From assembly GCF_036014015.1 (NCBI RefSeq), contig NZ_CP107905.1, positions 9,610,001-9,674,000 on the forward strand: 64,000 nucleotides of DNA. Reading direction: 5' to 3'. Under the pieces are notes generated by a model. It searched no databases, was not told the DNA's origin, and worked only from the letters and a program-made list of their open reading frames with translations. The position numbers and the translations under genes are program-made. Numbering within the stretch: the first letter of the stretch is position 1; each line of letters begins with the position of its first letter. Below, piece by piece: positions 43,249 through 54,795 of the stretch. The stretch is from Streptomyces sp. NBC_00457. GTDB lineage: Bacteria; Actinomycetota; Actinomycetes; Streptomycetales; Streptomycetaceae.

Positions 43249-44010
43249 TCAGACCGCCGCCCATCCGTCGTCGACCGGGAGGATCACGCCGTTGATGTTG
43301 CTCGCCGCGTCCGAGGCGAGGAAGACGATGGCGGCGGCCTGCTCCTCCGGCTGGGCCAGCCTGCCGAGGTTGACGAAGTGCGGGCCGAGCGTGGCGGGGC
43401 CGTGGGCGCTCTGATCGGCGTCCACCACGATGGCGGTCCGGGTGCCGCCCGGGGCGATGGCGTTCGCGCGGATGCCCTGCTTGCGGTACATCACGGCGAG
43501 GGACTTCGTCAGCCCCACGATGCCGTGCTTCGACGCGGTGTACGCGGCGCCCGCCGCGCTGCCCCGCAGTCCGGCCTCCGAGGCCGTGTTCACGATGGCG
43601 CCCCTGCCCGCCGCCAGCATGTGCGGCAGCACCGCCCGCGTCAGCAGGAACGGAGCGGTCAGGTTGACCCGTATGACCCGCTCCCACTCCGCGTCGCTCA
43701 CCTCGCCGAGCGCCGACATCCGGTCCATGATCCCGGCGTTGTTCACCAGGACGTCCACCCCGCCGAAGCGCTCCACGGCGGTCTCGGCCACCCGGTCGAC
43801 GACGGCCTGCTCGCTCAGGTCGCCCACCACGGCGACCGCTGCGCCGCCCGCCTCCTCGATCTCCTTGACGACGGCTTCGGCGCCCTCGGCGTTGAGGTCC
43901 GCCACCACCACTCGCGCACCCTCGGCGGCGAAGGCCAGAGCGGTCGCGCGCCCGATGCCCGAGCCCGCTCCGGTGACGATGACGCTGCGCCCGTCCAGTC
44001 CGCCGGCCAT
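43249..44010 (-). CDS. short-chain dehydrogenase/reductase (SDR)
   Basis: A 253-residue classical SDR: TGAGSGIG cofactor loop (residues 14-21), NNAGI, and the catalytic YTASK. The Asp in VVADLN after strand two suggests NAD(H) preference. The substrate is unknown. Divergent from a TetR gene with a 27-bp palindrome between them, which makes it the likely TetR target. Confidence 0.93.
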   Translation of the reverse strand: MAGGLDGRSVIVTGAGSGIGRATALAFAAEGARVVVADLNAEGAEAVVKEIEEAGGAAVAVVGDLSEQAVVDRVAETAVERFGGVDVLVNNAGIMDRMSALGEVSDAEWERVIRVNLTAPFLLTRAVLPHMLAAGRGAIVNTASEAGLRGSAAGAAYTASKHGIVGLTKSLAVMYRKQGIRANAIAPGGTRTAIVVDADQSAHGPATLGPHFVNLGRLAQPEEQAAAIVFLASDAASNINGVILPVDDGWAAV

Positions 44011-44102
44011 GAGGTGCTCCTGTCTGTGCGTAAGAAGGCTGCCGCCCCTTGCGCGGGGGCGCTGTGTGCCGGGGCGTCGCGCCCGAGCGGCCTCACTCTA
44101 CG

Positions 44103-44129
44103 ACTTAATGTCTTCGAGTGACATAAAGT
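44103..44129. promoter_or_regulatory. TetR-type operator between SDR and TetR genes
   Basis: ACTTAATGTC and GACATAAAGT form a 10-bp inverted repeat with one mismatch and a seven-base spacer. It is AT-rich against the surroundings and centred between divergent promoters. Confidence 0.75.
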
Positions 44130-44175
44130 GGTGAGGGAGAATTCGGCGCAGCAGCAACCGGAGCCGGAGGACCAC

Positions 44176-44814
44176 ATGACCGCCCCCAGCGCACGCACGG
44201 GACGCCCACCTCTCACCGAGGAGCGCAAGGCCGAGATCCGGCTGGAGATCGCCCGGGCGGCGGTGGACCTGTTCGTGGAGCAGGGGGTGGCCGCGACCAC
44301 CGGCGAGCAGATCGGTCAGGCGGTCGGCGTGTCGGCGCGCACGGTGTGGCGCTACTTCCCGAGCAAGGAGAGCTGTGTGTCGCCGCTGTTCTCGGCGGGC
44401 ATCGACATGATCGCCGACCGGCTGCGGGAGTGGCGGCCCGGGCGCTCTCTCGCCCAGGTCTTCTCACCGGAACTGGCGACCGACCACCGCCTCGTCGCCG
44501 GGCCTGACCGGGCCACTCTCGGCGCGCTCGTCCGGCTGACCCGCACCGAACCGGGACTGCGCGCGGTCTGGCTCCAGACCTACGACGAGGCCGAGCCGGT
44601 GTTCGCCCGTGCCCTCGCCGAGCGGGCCGGGCTGGCCGTCGACGAGCTGCGGCCGACGATCCAGGCGGCGATGTTCAACGCGGCCCTGCGCGCGGCCGTC
44701 GAGCGCTACGCCTGGCGCAGCGCCGAAGTGCGGATCGACCCGGAGACGGCGGAGGCCGAGCTGCTGGAGATCGTGCGCTCGGCGCTCGCCGTCGTCGAAG
44801 AGGGGCTCACGTAG
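44176..44814 (+). CDS. TetR-family transcriptional regulator
   Basis: 212 residues. The helix-turn-helix is VAATTGEQIGQAVGVSARTVWRYFPSKE (about residues 36-63); the C-terminal ligand domain is of the MftR-like type (TEPGLRAVWLQTYDEAEPVFARAL). GGAGG precedes ATG 44176. It probably represses the divergent SDR gene and itself through the palindrome at 44103-44129. Confidence 0.92.
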   Translation: MTAPSARTGRPPLTEERKAEIRLEIARAAVDLFVEQGVAATTGEQIGQAVGVSARTVWRYFPSKESCVSPLFSAGIDMIADRLREWRPGRSLAQVFSPELATDHRLVAGPDRATLGALVRLTRTEPGLRAVWLQTYDEAEPVFARALAERAGLAVDELRPTIQAAMFNAALRAAVERYAWRSAEVRIDPETAEAELLEIVRSALAVVEEGLT

Positions 44815-44832
44815 GCCCAGTCAGGCCCAGTC

Positions 44833-44848
44833 AGGACCCCGGGGTCCT
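44833..44848. terminator. 16-bp palindrome between convergent tetR and dhaM genes
   Basis: AGGACCCCGGGGTCCT is perfectly self-complementary, so it can end transcription from both sides. Two direct GCCCAGTCAG repeats precede it (44815-44834 area). It touches the dhaM stop codon. Confidence 0.45.
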
Positions 44849-45258
44849 CACACCTTCCGATACGTGTACGCCTCCCCGGCCGCCGCCTCCACCGCCGCGA
44901 GGTCGGCCCCCGTCGACGCCGTCACGACCGCGGCGACCGCGCCCTCGACGAAGGGAGCGTCCACGAGCCGTGTGCCGTCGGGGAGTTCGTCGCCCTCCGC
45001 CAGCAGGGCCTTCACCGTCAGCACCGCGCTGCCGAGGTCGGTGAGGACGGCCACCCCGGCGCCCCGGTCCACGGACGCGGCAGCGGCGGCGATCAGTTCG
45101 GCGCTGGTGCCGAGTTCGCCACTCTCGGTGCCGCCCGCGGGAGCGACGGGCACCGCCGTGCCGCCGCCCGCGAGCGCCTGCGCCAGCTCGGCCACCGACG
45201 CGGCGACCTGCGCGCTGTGCGACACCAGCACGATCCCGACGAGCTTGCCGTCACTCAC
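44848..45258 (-). CDS. dhaM: dihydroxyacetone kinase phosphotransfer subunit DhaM (EIIA-like)
   Basis: 136 residues. The phosphorylated His is His14 in LVSHSAQVA. DhaM passes phosphate from the PTS protein HPr to the ADP bound on DhaL. It has only the EIIA-like domain, without the HPr and EI domains fused in E. coli DhaM, as usual in Gram-positive bacteria. GTG 45258 overlaps the dhaL stop by eight bases. Confidence 0.92.
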   Translation of the reverse strand: MSDGKLVGIVLVSHSAQVAASVAELAQALAGGGTAVPVAPAGGTESGELGTSAELIAAAAASVDRGAGVAVLTDLGSAVLTVKALLAEGDELPDGTRLVDAPFVEGAVAAVVTASTGADLAAVEAAAGEAYTYRKV

Positions 45259-45850
45259 CGTTCGCCTCCGCAAGGGCCGCGATCAGCAGCGCCGACGAGG
45301 TGGCGCCGGGATCCTGGTGCCCGATGCTGCGCTCACCGAGATAGCTCGCCCTGCCCTTGCGGGCCTGCAACGGCGTGGTCGCGAGCGCCCCTTGCTCGGC
45401 GGCGGCCCGTGCCGCGGCGAAGGAGTCGTCGAGGGCGTCCACGGCCGGCACCAGCGCGTCGATCATGGTCTTGTCGCCGGGCGCGGCTCCGCCCAGCGTC
45501 ATCACCGCGTCCACGCCGGTGCGCAGCGCGGCCGCGAACTCCTCCTCGCTCACCTCGGCCGCGTCCCCGAGCGCCTTGCCGGTGCGGCGCAGCAGCGTCC
45601 CGTACAGCGGCCCCGAAGCGCCGCCCACCGTCGAGATCAACTGCCGTCCGGCCAGGGTGAGGACGCCGCCGGGCGTGTCCGGGGCCTCCTTCTCCAGCGT
45701 GACGGTCACCGCGGTGAACCCGCGCTGCAGATTGCTGCCGTGGTCGGCGTCCCCGATGGGCGAGTCGAGAGCGGTGAGCCGTTCCGCCTCGCGGTCGACG
45801 GACGCGGCCGTCGCCGTCATCCAGCGGCGGAAGAAGTCGGCGTCGAGCAC
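45251..45850 (-). CDS. dhaL: dihydroxyacetone kinase ADP-binding subunit DhaL
   Basis: 199 residues. The Asp cluster that holds Mg-ADP is in DSPIGDADHGSNLQRG (29-44), and GGASGPLYGTL and PGDKTMIDAL are further conserved segments. AAGGAG precedes GTG 45850. Forty-seven bases separate it from dhaK. Confidence 0.94.
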   Translation of the reverse strand: MLDADFFRRWMTATAASVDREAERLTALDSPIGDADHGSNLQRGFTAVTVTLEKEAPDTPGGVLTLAGRQLISTVGGASGPLYGTLLRRTGKALGDAAEVSEEEFAAALRTGVDAVMTLGGAAPGDKTMIDALVPAVDALDDSFAAARAAAEQGALATTPLQARKGRASYLGERSIGHQDPGATSSALLIAALAEANGE

Positions 45851-45897
45851 TGGATCTCCTTGCGTGGTAGGTGCGTTGGCTGTGTCCCCCGCCGGAC

Positions 45898-46890
45898 TCA
45901 CATGCCCCAGCGCAGACCCGGAGTCTTCACCGGCGCGTCCCACAGCGCGAGCGTTTCCTCGTCGATCTGGCACAGGGTGACCGAGGCGCCGGCCATGTCG
46001 AGCGAGGTGACGTAGTTGCCGACGAGCGTGCGGGCGACGGCCACACCCCGCGCGGTGAGCACCCGCTGCACCTCAGCGTTGAAGCCGTAGAGCTCGAGCA
46101 GTGGCGTCGCGCCCATGCCGTTGACCAGGACCAGCACGGGGTCACGGGGGTTGAGGTCCTCGAGGATCGCGTTCACGGCGAAGTCCGCGATCTCACCGGA
46201 CGTCATCATCGCCCGCCGCTCCCGGCCGGGCTCGCCGTGGATGCCGATGCCCAACTCCAGCTCGCCGGGCGGCAGATCGAAGGTGGGGCTGCCCTTGGCC
46301 GGGGTGGTGCAGGCGCTCAGCGCCACACCGAAGCTGCGGGAGTTCTCATTGACCTGCCGGGCGAGTGCCTCGACGCGCTCCAGCGGCATCCCCGCCTCGG
46401 CCGCCGCCCCCGCGATCTTCTCCACGAACAGCGTGGCACCGGTGCCACGTCGCCCGGCCGTGTAGAGGCTGTCGGTGACCGCCACGTCGTCGTTGACGAG
46501 CACCTTCGCGACCTGGATGCCCTCGTCCTCGGCGAGTTCGGCCGCCATGTCGAAGTTGAGCACGTCACCCGTGTAGTTCTTCACGATGAACAGCACGCCC
46601 GCCCCGCTGTCCACGGCCGCCGCCGCGCGCACCATCTGGTCCGGCACGGGCGATGTGAACACCTCGCCCGGACAGGCCGCCGAGAGCATCCCCGGGCCCA
46701 CGAATCCGCCGTGCAGCGGCTCGTGCCCCGAGCCGCCGCCGGAGATCAGGGCGACCTTCCCGGCGACGGGCGCGTCCCGCCGTACGATCACCCGGTTCTC
46801 CACGTCGACGGTCAGTTCGGGATGGGCCGCTGCCATTCCCCGCAGGGCGTCCGTGACCACGGTCTCCGGGACGTTGATCAACATCTTCAT
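45898..46890 (-). CDS. dhaK: dihydroxyacetone kinase substrate-binding subunit DhaK
   Basis: 330 residues. Dihydroxyacetone is bound covalently by His218 in GIGIHGE; GGGSGHEPLH (51-60) is the other active-site loop. A strong GGAGG site precedes ATG 46890. With DhaL and DhaM it phosphorylates dihydroxyacetone to DHAP at the expense of PEP through the PTS. No DhaS/DhaR-type regulator is next to the operon. Confidence 0.95.
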   Translation of the reverse strand: MKMLINVPETVVTDALRGMAAAHPELTVDVENRVIVRRDAPVAGKVALISGGGSGHEPLHGGFVGPGMLSAACPGEVFTSPVPDQMVRAAAAVDSGAGVLFIVKNYTGDVLNFDMAAELAEDEGIQVAKVLVNDDVAVTDSLYTAGRRGTGATLFVEKIAGAAAEAGMPLERVEALARQVNENSRSFGVALSACTTPAKGSPTFDLPPGELELGIGIHGEPGRERRAMMTSGEIADFAVNAILEDLNPRDPVLVLVNGMGATPLLELYGFNAEVQRVLTARGVAVARTLVGNYVTSLDMAGASVTLCQIDEETLALWDAPVKTPGLRWGM

Positions 46891-47988
46891 GGGTACCTCC
46901 TGGGGAGATTAGCAGATGAGTCTCTGGCCTGTGTCTTTGCAGGTCAGAGTGGGTTAAGTCAGTTGTCGATCTTGGCGGTCCATGGCGGTCGGAAGCGGGC
47001 TCTGGCGGGGCTGATGCTGACTCAATGCTGACTTTGATGACGGGGTGTCAGATGCTGTTGACGTACGGGTTGACGGTTCCAGACGCCTGCTCTCGGAAGT
47101 ATCGACGCTGACCGGGCGCGGGGTCACGTGTGCGGACGCCAACGGGCGCGTGCGGGTCACACCGCTGGGCCATGCGGTGATTCATCGAAGCGATCAGGTT
47201 GTCCCCGCAGGCCGGCTGCCGCAGGTTTCCATCGCGCCATCCGAGCCGAGTTGGACGTCGGTCCGGAGGGTCGCGCCGACACGGCTGCCACCATCTGGGG
47301 CCTCAATGACCTCACCGGCGAGGCCCACCCCATCTTCCTGCAGCTGGCTCACGAATGACGACATCCCCAACACGGTCCTGCACGTGAGTTTCAAAGCGCA
47401 GCCCATAGATCCGTTGCGGCACGGCAAGGGGCGCCGTGCTGGACGGCGCGAGCGAGTTCCGGTCGGCGCAGTGACCGGTAGGGTCGCAGTCCTCTACGGG
47501 TATGTCTGCCGTGCTGACCTGTCGCCAGGTTCGGCCTGTACTGGATAGGCGGTCTGATCGAACCCGGCCGTGCTCAGACGGTGACCTCTGCCGGGAAGGG
47601 GCACGTCGCGTGGCAAGCGGTGCAGTCACAGTGCTGTGACGTCGCTGCGGCGGTAATCCGGCTTGAAGGGGCGGTGCGGAAACCGTTGCCCTGATTGAGC
47701 GCTGAGCGGTTCCCGATCTGCCCCAGAACACGCCCCCCTCGGTCCCGGGGCTGTGGCTGAGGAACGCTGCGATCGCGCAGAGGAGGGATGGTCTGCACAG
47801 GTGTCTGCACGTGAATTGGAAGGGGCCCGGGGCCGATTCCGAGAGCGTGATGGTCTCACGCAGGACGCTCGTCGCGGGATAGCGGGGCTCATAACCCGGC
47901 GTACAGCCCGACTCGTCTGCCATTAGGGCTCTGACCTGGACTTATGGTCTGGGCGGGGCCCTTTCCCGTGTCTGGGCACATCCCGCCT
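46891..47988. other. gene-poor stretch of about 1.1 kb
   Basis: Several frames stay open for 60-200 codons on both strands, but none shows a good ribosome-binding site, normal codon bias or a recognisable domain. The base composition is less extreme than in the neighbours. It lies between the dha operon and a truncated transporter gene and is probably the scar of a deletion or an old insertion. Confidence 0.6.
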
Positions 47989-48672
47989 CTACCTGCGAGT
48001 TCCCGGGAGTTCCCGCGCAAGTGTGCACGCTTTGTGCACTGGGGCGCGTGCATTGGCGCAGAAGAGATAGGCGATCGGCACCTGGGCGACGGCTTCCACG
48101 AAGGCCATGCCGGGCATGGAGTACAGGTTCCACGGGACCCAGCCGAAGCTCTCGCGCACCACCGTGGTCATGAACCCGGCCGGTCCGTAGATCACGATCC
48201 AGCCGAAGCCGAGCACGAGCGGCGAGATGTAGATGGGCCAGCGCAGGACCTGTCCGATGACTCGGGCGGCCGGGAACCGGGTGCGCTCCAGGAGGATCGC
48301 CATGGGGACGGCGATGGCGAGCGCGAACACGGTGGTCAGGGCGGCGAAGTAGAGGGTGTTGAGGATGATCGTGCCGAACTCGGCCTCGGTGAAGAGGTTG
48401 CTGTAGTTCGACAGGGTGAAGGCGCCGCCCGCCGCGTACAGCGGCTGGTTGCGGAGCGACTGGAAGAGGATCGGGATGACCGGCGCGAGAACGAGCGCGG
48501 CGGTCAGCAGGAAGGTCAGCCAGTGGATGGAGACCTCGCGTCCGGCGCCGAACAGGCGACGGTACTGGGGTGCTCCCAGCTCGCCGGCGCGCGGGGTGCG
48601 CGGGGGGCCTCCCCGGCTCGAAGAGCTTGGGGAAGGGTCGGCCGGGATCTCAGCTTGGCTCTGGGCGGCCAT
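47989..48672 (-). pseudogene. ABC transporter permease, 3' end lost (iron/Fbp-type)
   Basis: The first 190 or so residues are a normal inner-membrane permease start: a disordered N-terminus, WLTFLLTAALVLAPVIPILFQSL, then NTLYFAALTTVFALAIAVPMAILLER and VLRWPIYISPLVLGFGW. Homology ends around AYLFC (about 48057), followed by unrelated residues to the stop. Permeases of this type usually continue with a second half. The ATPase gene expected in such operons is also absent, which suggests a deletion took both. Confidence 0.7.
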
Positions 48673-48749
48673 GGCGGCTCCGTAAGTGCGGGGTGCGGGA
48701 GGGAGGCGGGTGACGCGGGCGGTGGACGGCGGAGAGGGGGCGGGTGCGG

Positions 48750-49921
48750 TCAGCCCGCTGCCTTGTCCCATCGCTCGACGTACTTCTCCTGCGTCTGCTC
48801 CGTCACCTCGGTGTACCGATAGACGTGGACGCGGTCGGCGCCGAGCTTGCGCTGCATGTCCTGGAGGCTGTCGTGGTCGTTCTGCTTCACGCCCTCCCGG
48901 TACGGCGACATTCCGCCCTTGGCCACGGCGGCCTGGCCTTCGGCTGAGAGGAGGAAGTCGACGAAGAGGCGCGCGGCGTTGGGGTGCGGGGCGGTCTTCA
49001 GGATGGAGGCGGAGCGGGGCATGACCAGGGTGCCCTCCGCGTAGTACGACCAGCCGAGCAGGCCGCTGCTGCCCTCGGCGGCCGGGATGGCGACGCCGCC
49101 GCTCATGTTGAAGGAGGCGTCGTACTCGCCGGAGACGACCTTCTCCACCAGGGTGCCGGTGGAGTGGTCGGCCTTGGCGAAGGGCAGCAGCCGGCCGAAG
49201 GTGTCCCAGCCGGTCTCGACGGCGCTGGTGTAGCCCTCGTTGGCGGAGTAGCCGAAGGCGTTGGTCGCGTCGTACACACCGATCTTCCCGCGGAACCGGG
49301 ACGGCTTGGCCTCGACGACCTCGGCCAGGCCGGCGAGCCCGTCGGGGTACTGGGACTCCTTCAGGGTCTTGCGGTTGTACAGGATGACGGAGGCGTCGGT
49401 GGTGAACACCCAGACGCCGGGCAGGATCTCGGCCCAGTCGGGCAGGTGGTCCTTTCCGGCGAGCGGTATGCGGCGGCGAGGTCGCGGGTGGCGTAATCCG
49501 CCCACAGCGGGCCGCCGTTGGAGACCAGCAGGTCCGCGGGGGAGCCGCCGGTGGCCTTCTCGCTGTAGTAGCGCTCGTAGACCGCGGAGCTGCCGAGATT
49601 GGTGGCGCGGATGTCGGCGAGCCACGGGTAGTGGGCGGTGAAGGCGTCGAAGACCGGCTGCCAGTTGGTCTGCGAGGTCTGCGAGTAGATCAGGAGCTTC
49701 CGCTCGCTGCGCGAACCGTTGATGATCTTGTCGTAGTCGGCCGGGTAGTAGTCGGGGACCGGTTTCGCGTCCGCGTCGGCGTCCGCGTCGCTGCACGCCG
49801 TGAGCGTGCTGCCGGCGGCAGCGAGTGCCCCGAGGGCGGCGGCGCCGCGCAGCACAGTGCGGCGGGCCGGCCGGGATGCGGGGTCGGGTGGGGAGGCGGT
49901 CCCGGGTCGGGTGGGAGGCAT
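48750..49921 (-). pseudogene. ABC transporter substrate-binding lipoprotein with a frameshift near 49467-49480
   Basis: The start (49921) gives a twin-arginine-like RRTVLRG, a lipobox (STLTAC) and an Asp-Ala repeat, then KLLIYSQTSQTNWQPVFDAF and DLLVSNGGPLWADYATRDLA. After a GCCGCCGC run the frame is wrong; the -1 base frame continues with PLAGKDHLPDWAEILPGVW and NAARLFVDFLLSAEGQAAV to 48750. One base is missing compared with an intact gene. It belongs to family 1 binding proteins of the ferric-iron type. Mutation or assembly error are both possible; the truncated permease next door favours decay. Confidence 0.75.
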
Positions 49922-50103
49922 AGGGGCTCTTCTCGGATGGGGCGCGACGGCGCTGTCAGCTGATGCGAGAGACCGGCGGGGGCAAGAGGACGTGCGGACG
50001 CCGGGGGGCGTGGGGGTGAGGGTGGTGCGTGCGTGTGCGCGTGGGGTGGGGTGGGGCTCGGGGGATCAGGGCCGCGGAGGCGCCCGGCCCTCCGGGGCCG
50101 GCA

Positions 50104-52746
<2,643 letters not shown>

Positions 52747-52826
52747 GATCCCTGCTGTCGTTCCGGGCGGGGCGGAGCCCGCGGCGGGGTGACCCGGACG
52801 GGGTCTGTGGTCGCCGGGCGCCAATA

Positions 52827-52852
52827 TTGTCTCAAGCCGCGTATTGATACAA
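52827..52852. promoter_or_regulatory. 7-12-7 operator upstream of acnA
   Basis: TTGTCTC and GATACAA form an inverted repeat with one mismatch around 12 bases. The same layout occurs at 53991-54016 near the gntR and rraA genes. Confidence 0.6.
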
Positions 52853-52895
52853 CCGTCGGAGCGCGGGAATTTTCGAGCGGGGGATCGGGATGCGA

Positions 52896-52952
52896 ACGAG
52901 GCCAGGCCCGGGGCGTCGGACACAGCGTCCGACGCCCCGGGCCTGGCCTCGT
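52896..52952 (-). terminator. perfect 26-bp hairpin after the dual-HTH GntR gene
   Basis: Two 26-base arms (52896-52921 and 52927-52952) are perfectly complementary around a five-base ACAGC loop. It separates the regulator from the acnA promoter, and should stop read-through completely. Confidence 0.9.
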
Positions 52953-53016
52953 GGGAGTCTCTTTCGCCCTCGCCGGTGAACGGTCTTCAGGGGAGGGCGT
53001 GTTGATGGCCGAGCCG

Positions 53017-53898
53017 TCAGTGGAGTCCGGTCTTGATCTCCCTGACCTTGTCCAGGTGGCGGCGCAGGAATGCCGCCGCCTCCTCGCGCCGGCCGCTCTC
53101 GATCATGTCCAGCATCTGCAGATGCTCCCGCGCCTGGCCGGCCAGACGGGAGCGGTCGACCTGGTGCCGGTACTCGATGAGGCGGCGCAGTCGGTGCTGG
53201 CGGCGCGCGGCGTCGAGGAGGAACTGGTTGCCCGAGAAGCTCACGAGCATCTCGTGGAACGAGGCGTTGACGTGGAACAACTCGGCGCGCGGAAGCAGCA
53301 GAATGTCGCCGTGCAGGAGTGCCTCCTGCTGTTTGCGGTGTTGGGCCGCCACTTCGGGATCGATGGTGAAACCGGGTTCCAGCAGGGCGTTCGGCTCGAT
53401 GATCATGCGGAAGCGGTAGCTCTGGTCGTGCGCCTCCACGGTCGAGAGCACCTGCTGGAACTCCCAGCCGCGCCCGCCGGGCCGGCGCCGCACCAGGTCC
53501 TCGGACTCCATGCGGGACAGCACTCGGTCGGCCTGCCGGGGGGCCAGTCCGTAGGTGCGGCTGACGTCCGCCGTGGTGAACGGGCCCGTGAAGCGGCCGC
53601 CGATGTAGTCGTCGGCGATGCGGAAATACGAATCCTCCTCGATGTCCGCCCCTTCGCCAAGGTCGGTGCGCGTCAGCGTGGCCGCACCGCGGGCGAGGAA
53701 GAAGCCCCGGTTGGGCTCGCGCCGGAGGATGCCGACCTCGACGAGGAAGAGCATGGCTTTGCGGGCCGGAGTGCGGGAGACGTCCAGTTCGTCAGCTGCC
53801 CACTGCTCGGTGACGTGCGCCCCCTCTGCGAGGCCGCTGTGGCGCAGCAGGTCTACGAGTCGGGTGGCGATGGAGGTGGTCAGATTGGGCCGCGACAT
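53017..53898 (-). CDS. GntR-like regulator with two winged helices and an FCD-type domain
   Basis: 293 residues. A first winged helix is at about 10-75 (VTEQWAADELDVSRTPARKAMLFLVEVG). A second is at about 105-150 (FTTADVSRTYGLAPRQADRVLSRMESEDLVRRR). An FCD-like effector domain makes up the rest (YRFRMIIEPNALLEPGF, FHVNASFHEMLVSFSGN). Two DNA-binding heads per subunit fit the unusually long 7-12-7 operators found here. ATG 53898 is the natural start. It probably controls acnA, the divergent rraA gene and itself. Confidence 0.85.
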   Translation of the reverse strand: MSRPNLTTSIATRLVDLLRHSGLAEGAHVTEQWAADELDVSRTPARKAMLFLVEVGILRREPNRGFFLARGAATLTRTDLGEGADIEEDSYFRIADDYIGGRFTGPFTTADVSRTYGLAPRQADRVLSRMESEDLVRRRPGGRGWEFQQVLSTVEAHDQSYRFRMIIEPNALLEPGFTIDPEVAAQHRKQQEALLHGDILLLPRAELFHVNASFHEMLVSFSGNQFLLDAARRQHRLRRLIEYRHQVDRSRLAGQAREHLQMLDMIESGRREEAAAFLRRHLDKVREIKTGLH

Positions 53899-53990
53899 CA
53901 ACCTGCGCTCTTCGGGCGGGAGTGGGGGACGCCTCATCCTATGAGGCGGTGGCGGGCCTGACTGGGCCTGCGATGGACCGCCGACCGGGA

Positions 53991-54016
53991 TTGTATCCCG
54001 TTGCGATCTAATACAG
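53991..54016. promoter_or_regulatory. 7-12-7 operator between gntR and rraA
   Basis: TTGTATC and AATACAG, 12 bases apart, match at five of seven pairs. TTGTATC is the exact complement of the GATACAA half-site upstream of acnA. Centred between divergent starts at 53898 and 54101. Confidence 0.6.
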
Positions 54017-54100
54017 ACTCTCGCGATGTCCGCCCGACCCAGTCCGGTGCGGGTCGGTCCGGCCCGCCCTGGAGTGACGCATTGCCAGTGAGAGGTACTG

Positions 54101-54583
54101 ATGTATACGACGCCTGTCCCCACCGCCGATCTCGCCGACCGGTACGGCGACCGACTCCGCGTGTGCGACGTGCAGTTCACCTCGTACGGAGCCGTACGCT
54201 CCTTCGCGGGTGCCGTACTGACCGTGTCCTGTCGCGACGACAACGCCCTGCTGCACCAACTGCTGCGCACCCCCGGTGAGGGCTGCGTGGTGGTCGTCGA
54301 CGGCGGGGCCTCGCTGCACACCACCCTGTTCGGTGACCTCATGGCCATCCGCGCTCTGGACAACGGCTGGGCGGGTGCTGTGGTGTACGGGGCTGTCCGT
54401 GACACGGCCGCCCTGGCCGGGATGGAACTCGGGATTCAGGCGCTCGGCACCAATCCGCGCAAGAGCGCGAAGGCGGGTGAGGGGACCGTGGATGTACCCG
54501 TGTCGTTCGGCGGCGTGACCTTCTCCCCCGGTGACATCCTGCACGCCGACGGTGACGGGGTGGTTCTGCTGCCGGCTGACTGA
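54101..54583 (+). CDS. RraA-family protein (HMG/CHA aldolase-like)
   Basis: 160 residues. The fold covers both the RNase E inhibitor RraA and 4-hydroxy-4-methyl-2-oxoglutarate aldolases. The active-site segment GAVRDTAALAGMELGIQALGTNPRKSAK contains the Arg-Asp pair of the aldolases. Since Streptomyces proteins of this size are often aldolases that release pyruvate, and an aconitase shares the operator, an enzymatic role is more likely than RNase control. ATG 54101; ribosome-binding site GAGAGG. Confidence 0.85.
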   Translation: MYTTPVPTADLADRYGDRLRVCDVQFTSYGAVRSFAGAVLTVSCRDDNALLHQLLRTPGEGCVVVVDGGASLHTTLFGDLMAIRALDNGWAGAVVYGAVRDTAALAGMELGIQALGTNPRKSAKAGEGTVDVPVSFGGVTFSPGDILHADGDGVVLLPAD

Positions 54584-54795
54584 GCTGCCGTGACGTTCGT
54601 CATGGATCAGGTCCCGTGCTGGACCGCGTGTCGCTTTCTCGGCAGGTCGTGGATCACTTGGTGTGGCCGAGGGCTGGAAAAGGGTGCGAGTGACCTCGGG
54701 GTCTGGTGCGAAGAAGACGCCGTCCGGTCGCCGAGCTGCTCGCCGGCCTCGATTCGACCTCGCGCTTCCAGAGCGGACTACGGGCGGGGGAACCA

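Noticed and set aside
46960..46990. Third ECF42-like promoter (TGTCGA near 46964)
   Set aside because: The sequence 17 bases downstream reads GGTC rather than CGTC or CGAC, and no gene follows at a suitable distance.
47045..47923. Two opposing open frames (167 and 203 codons)
   Set aside because: Neither has normal codon bias, a ribosome-binding site or a recognisable domain; treated as part of a gene-poor scar.
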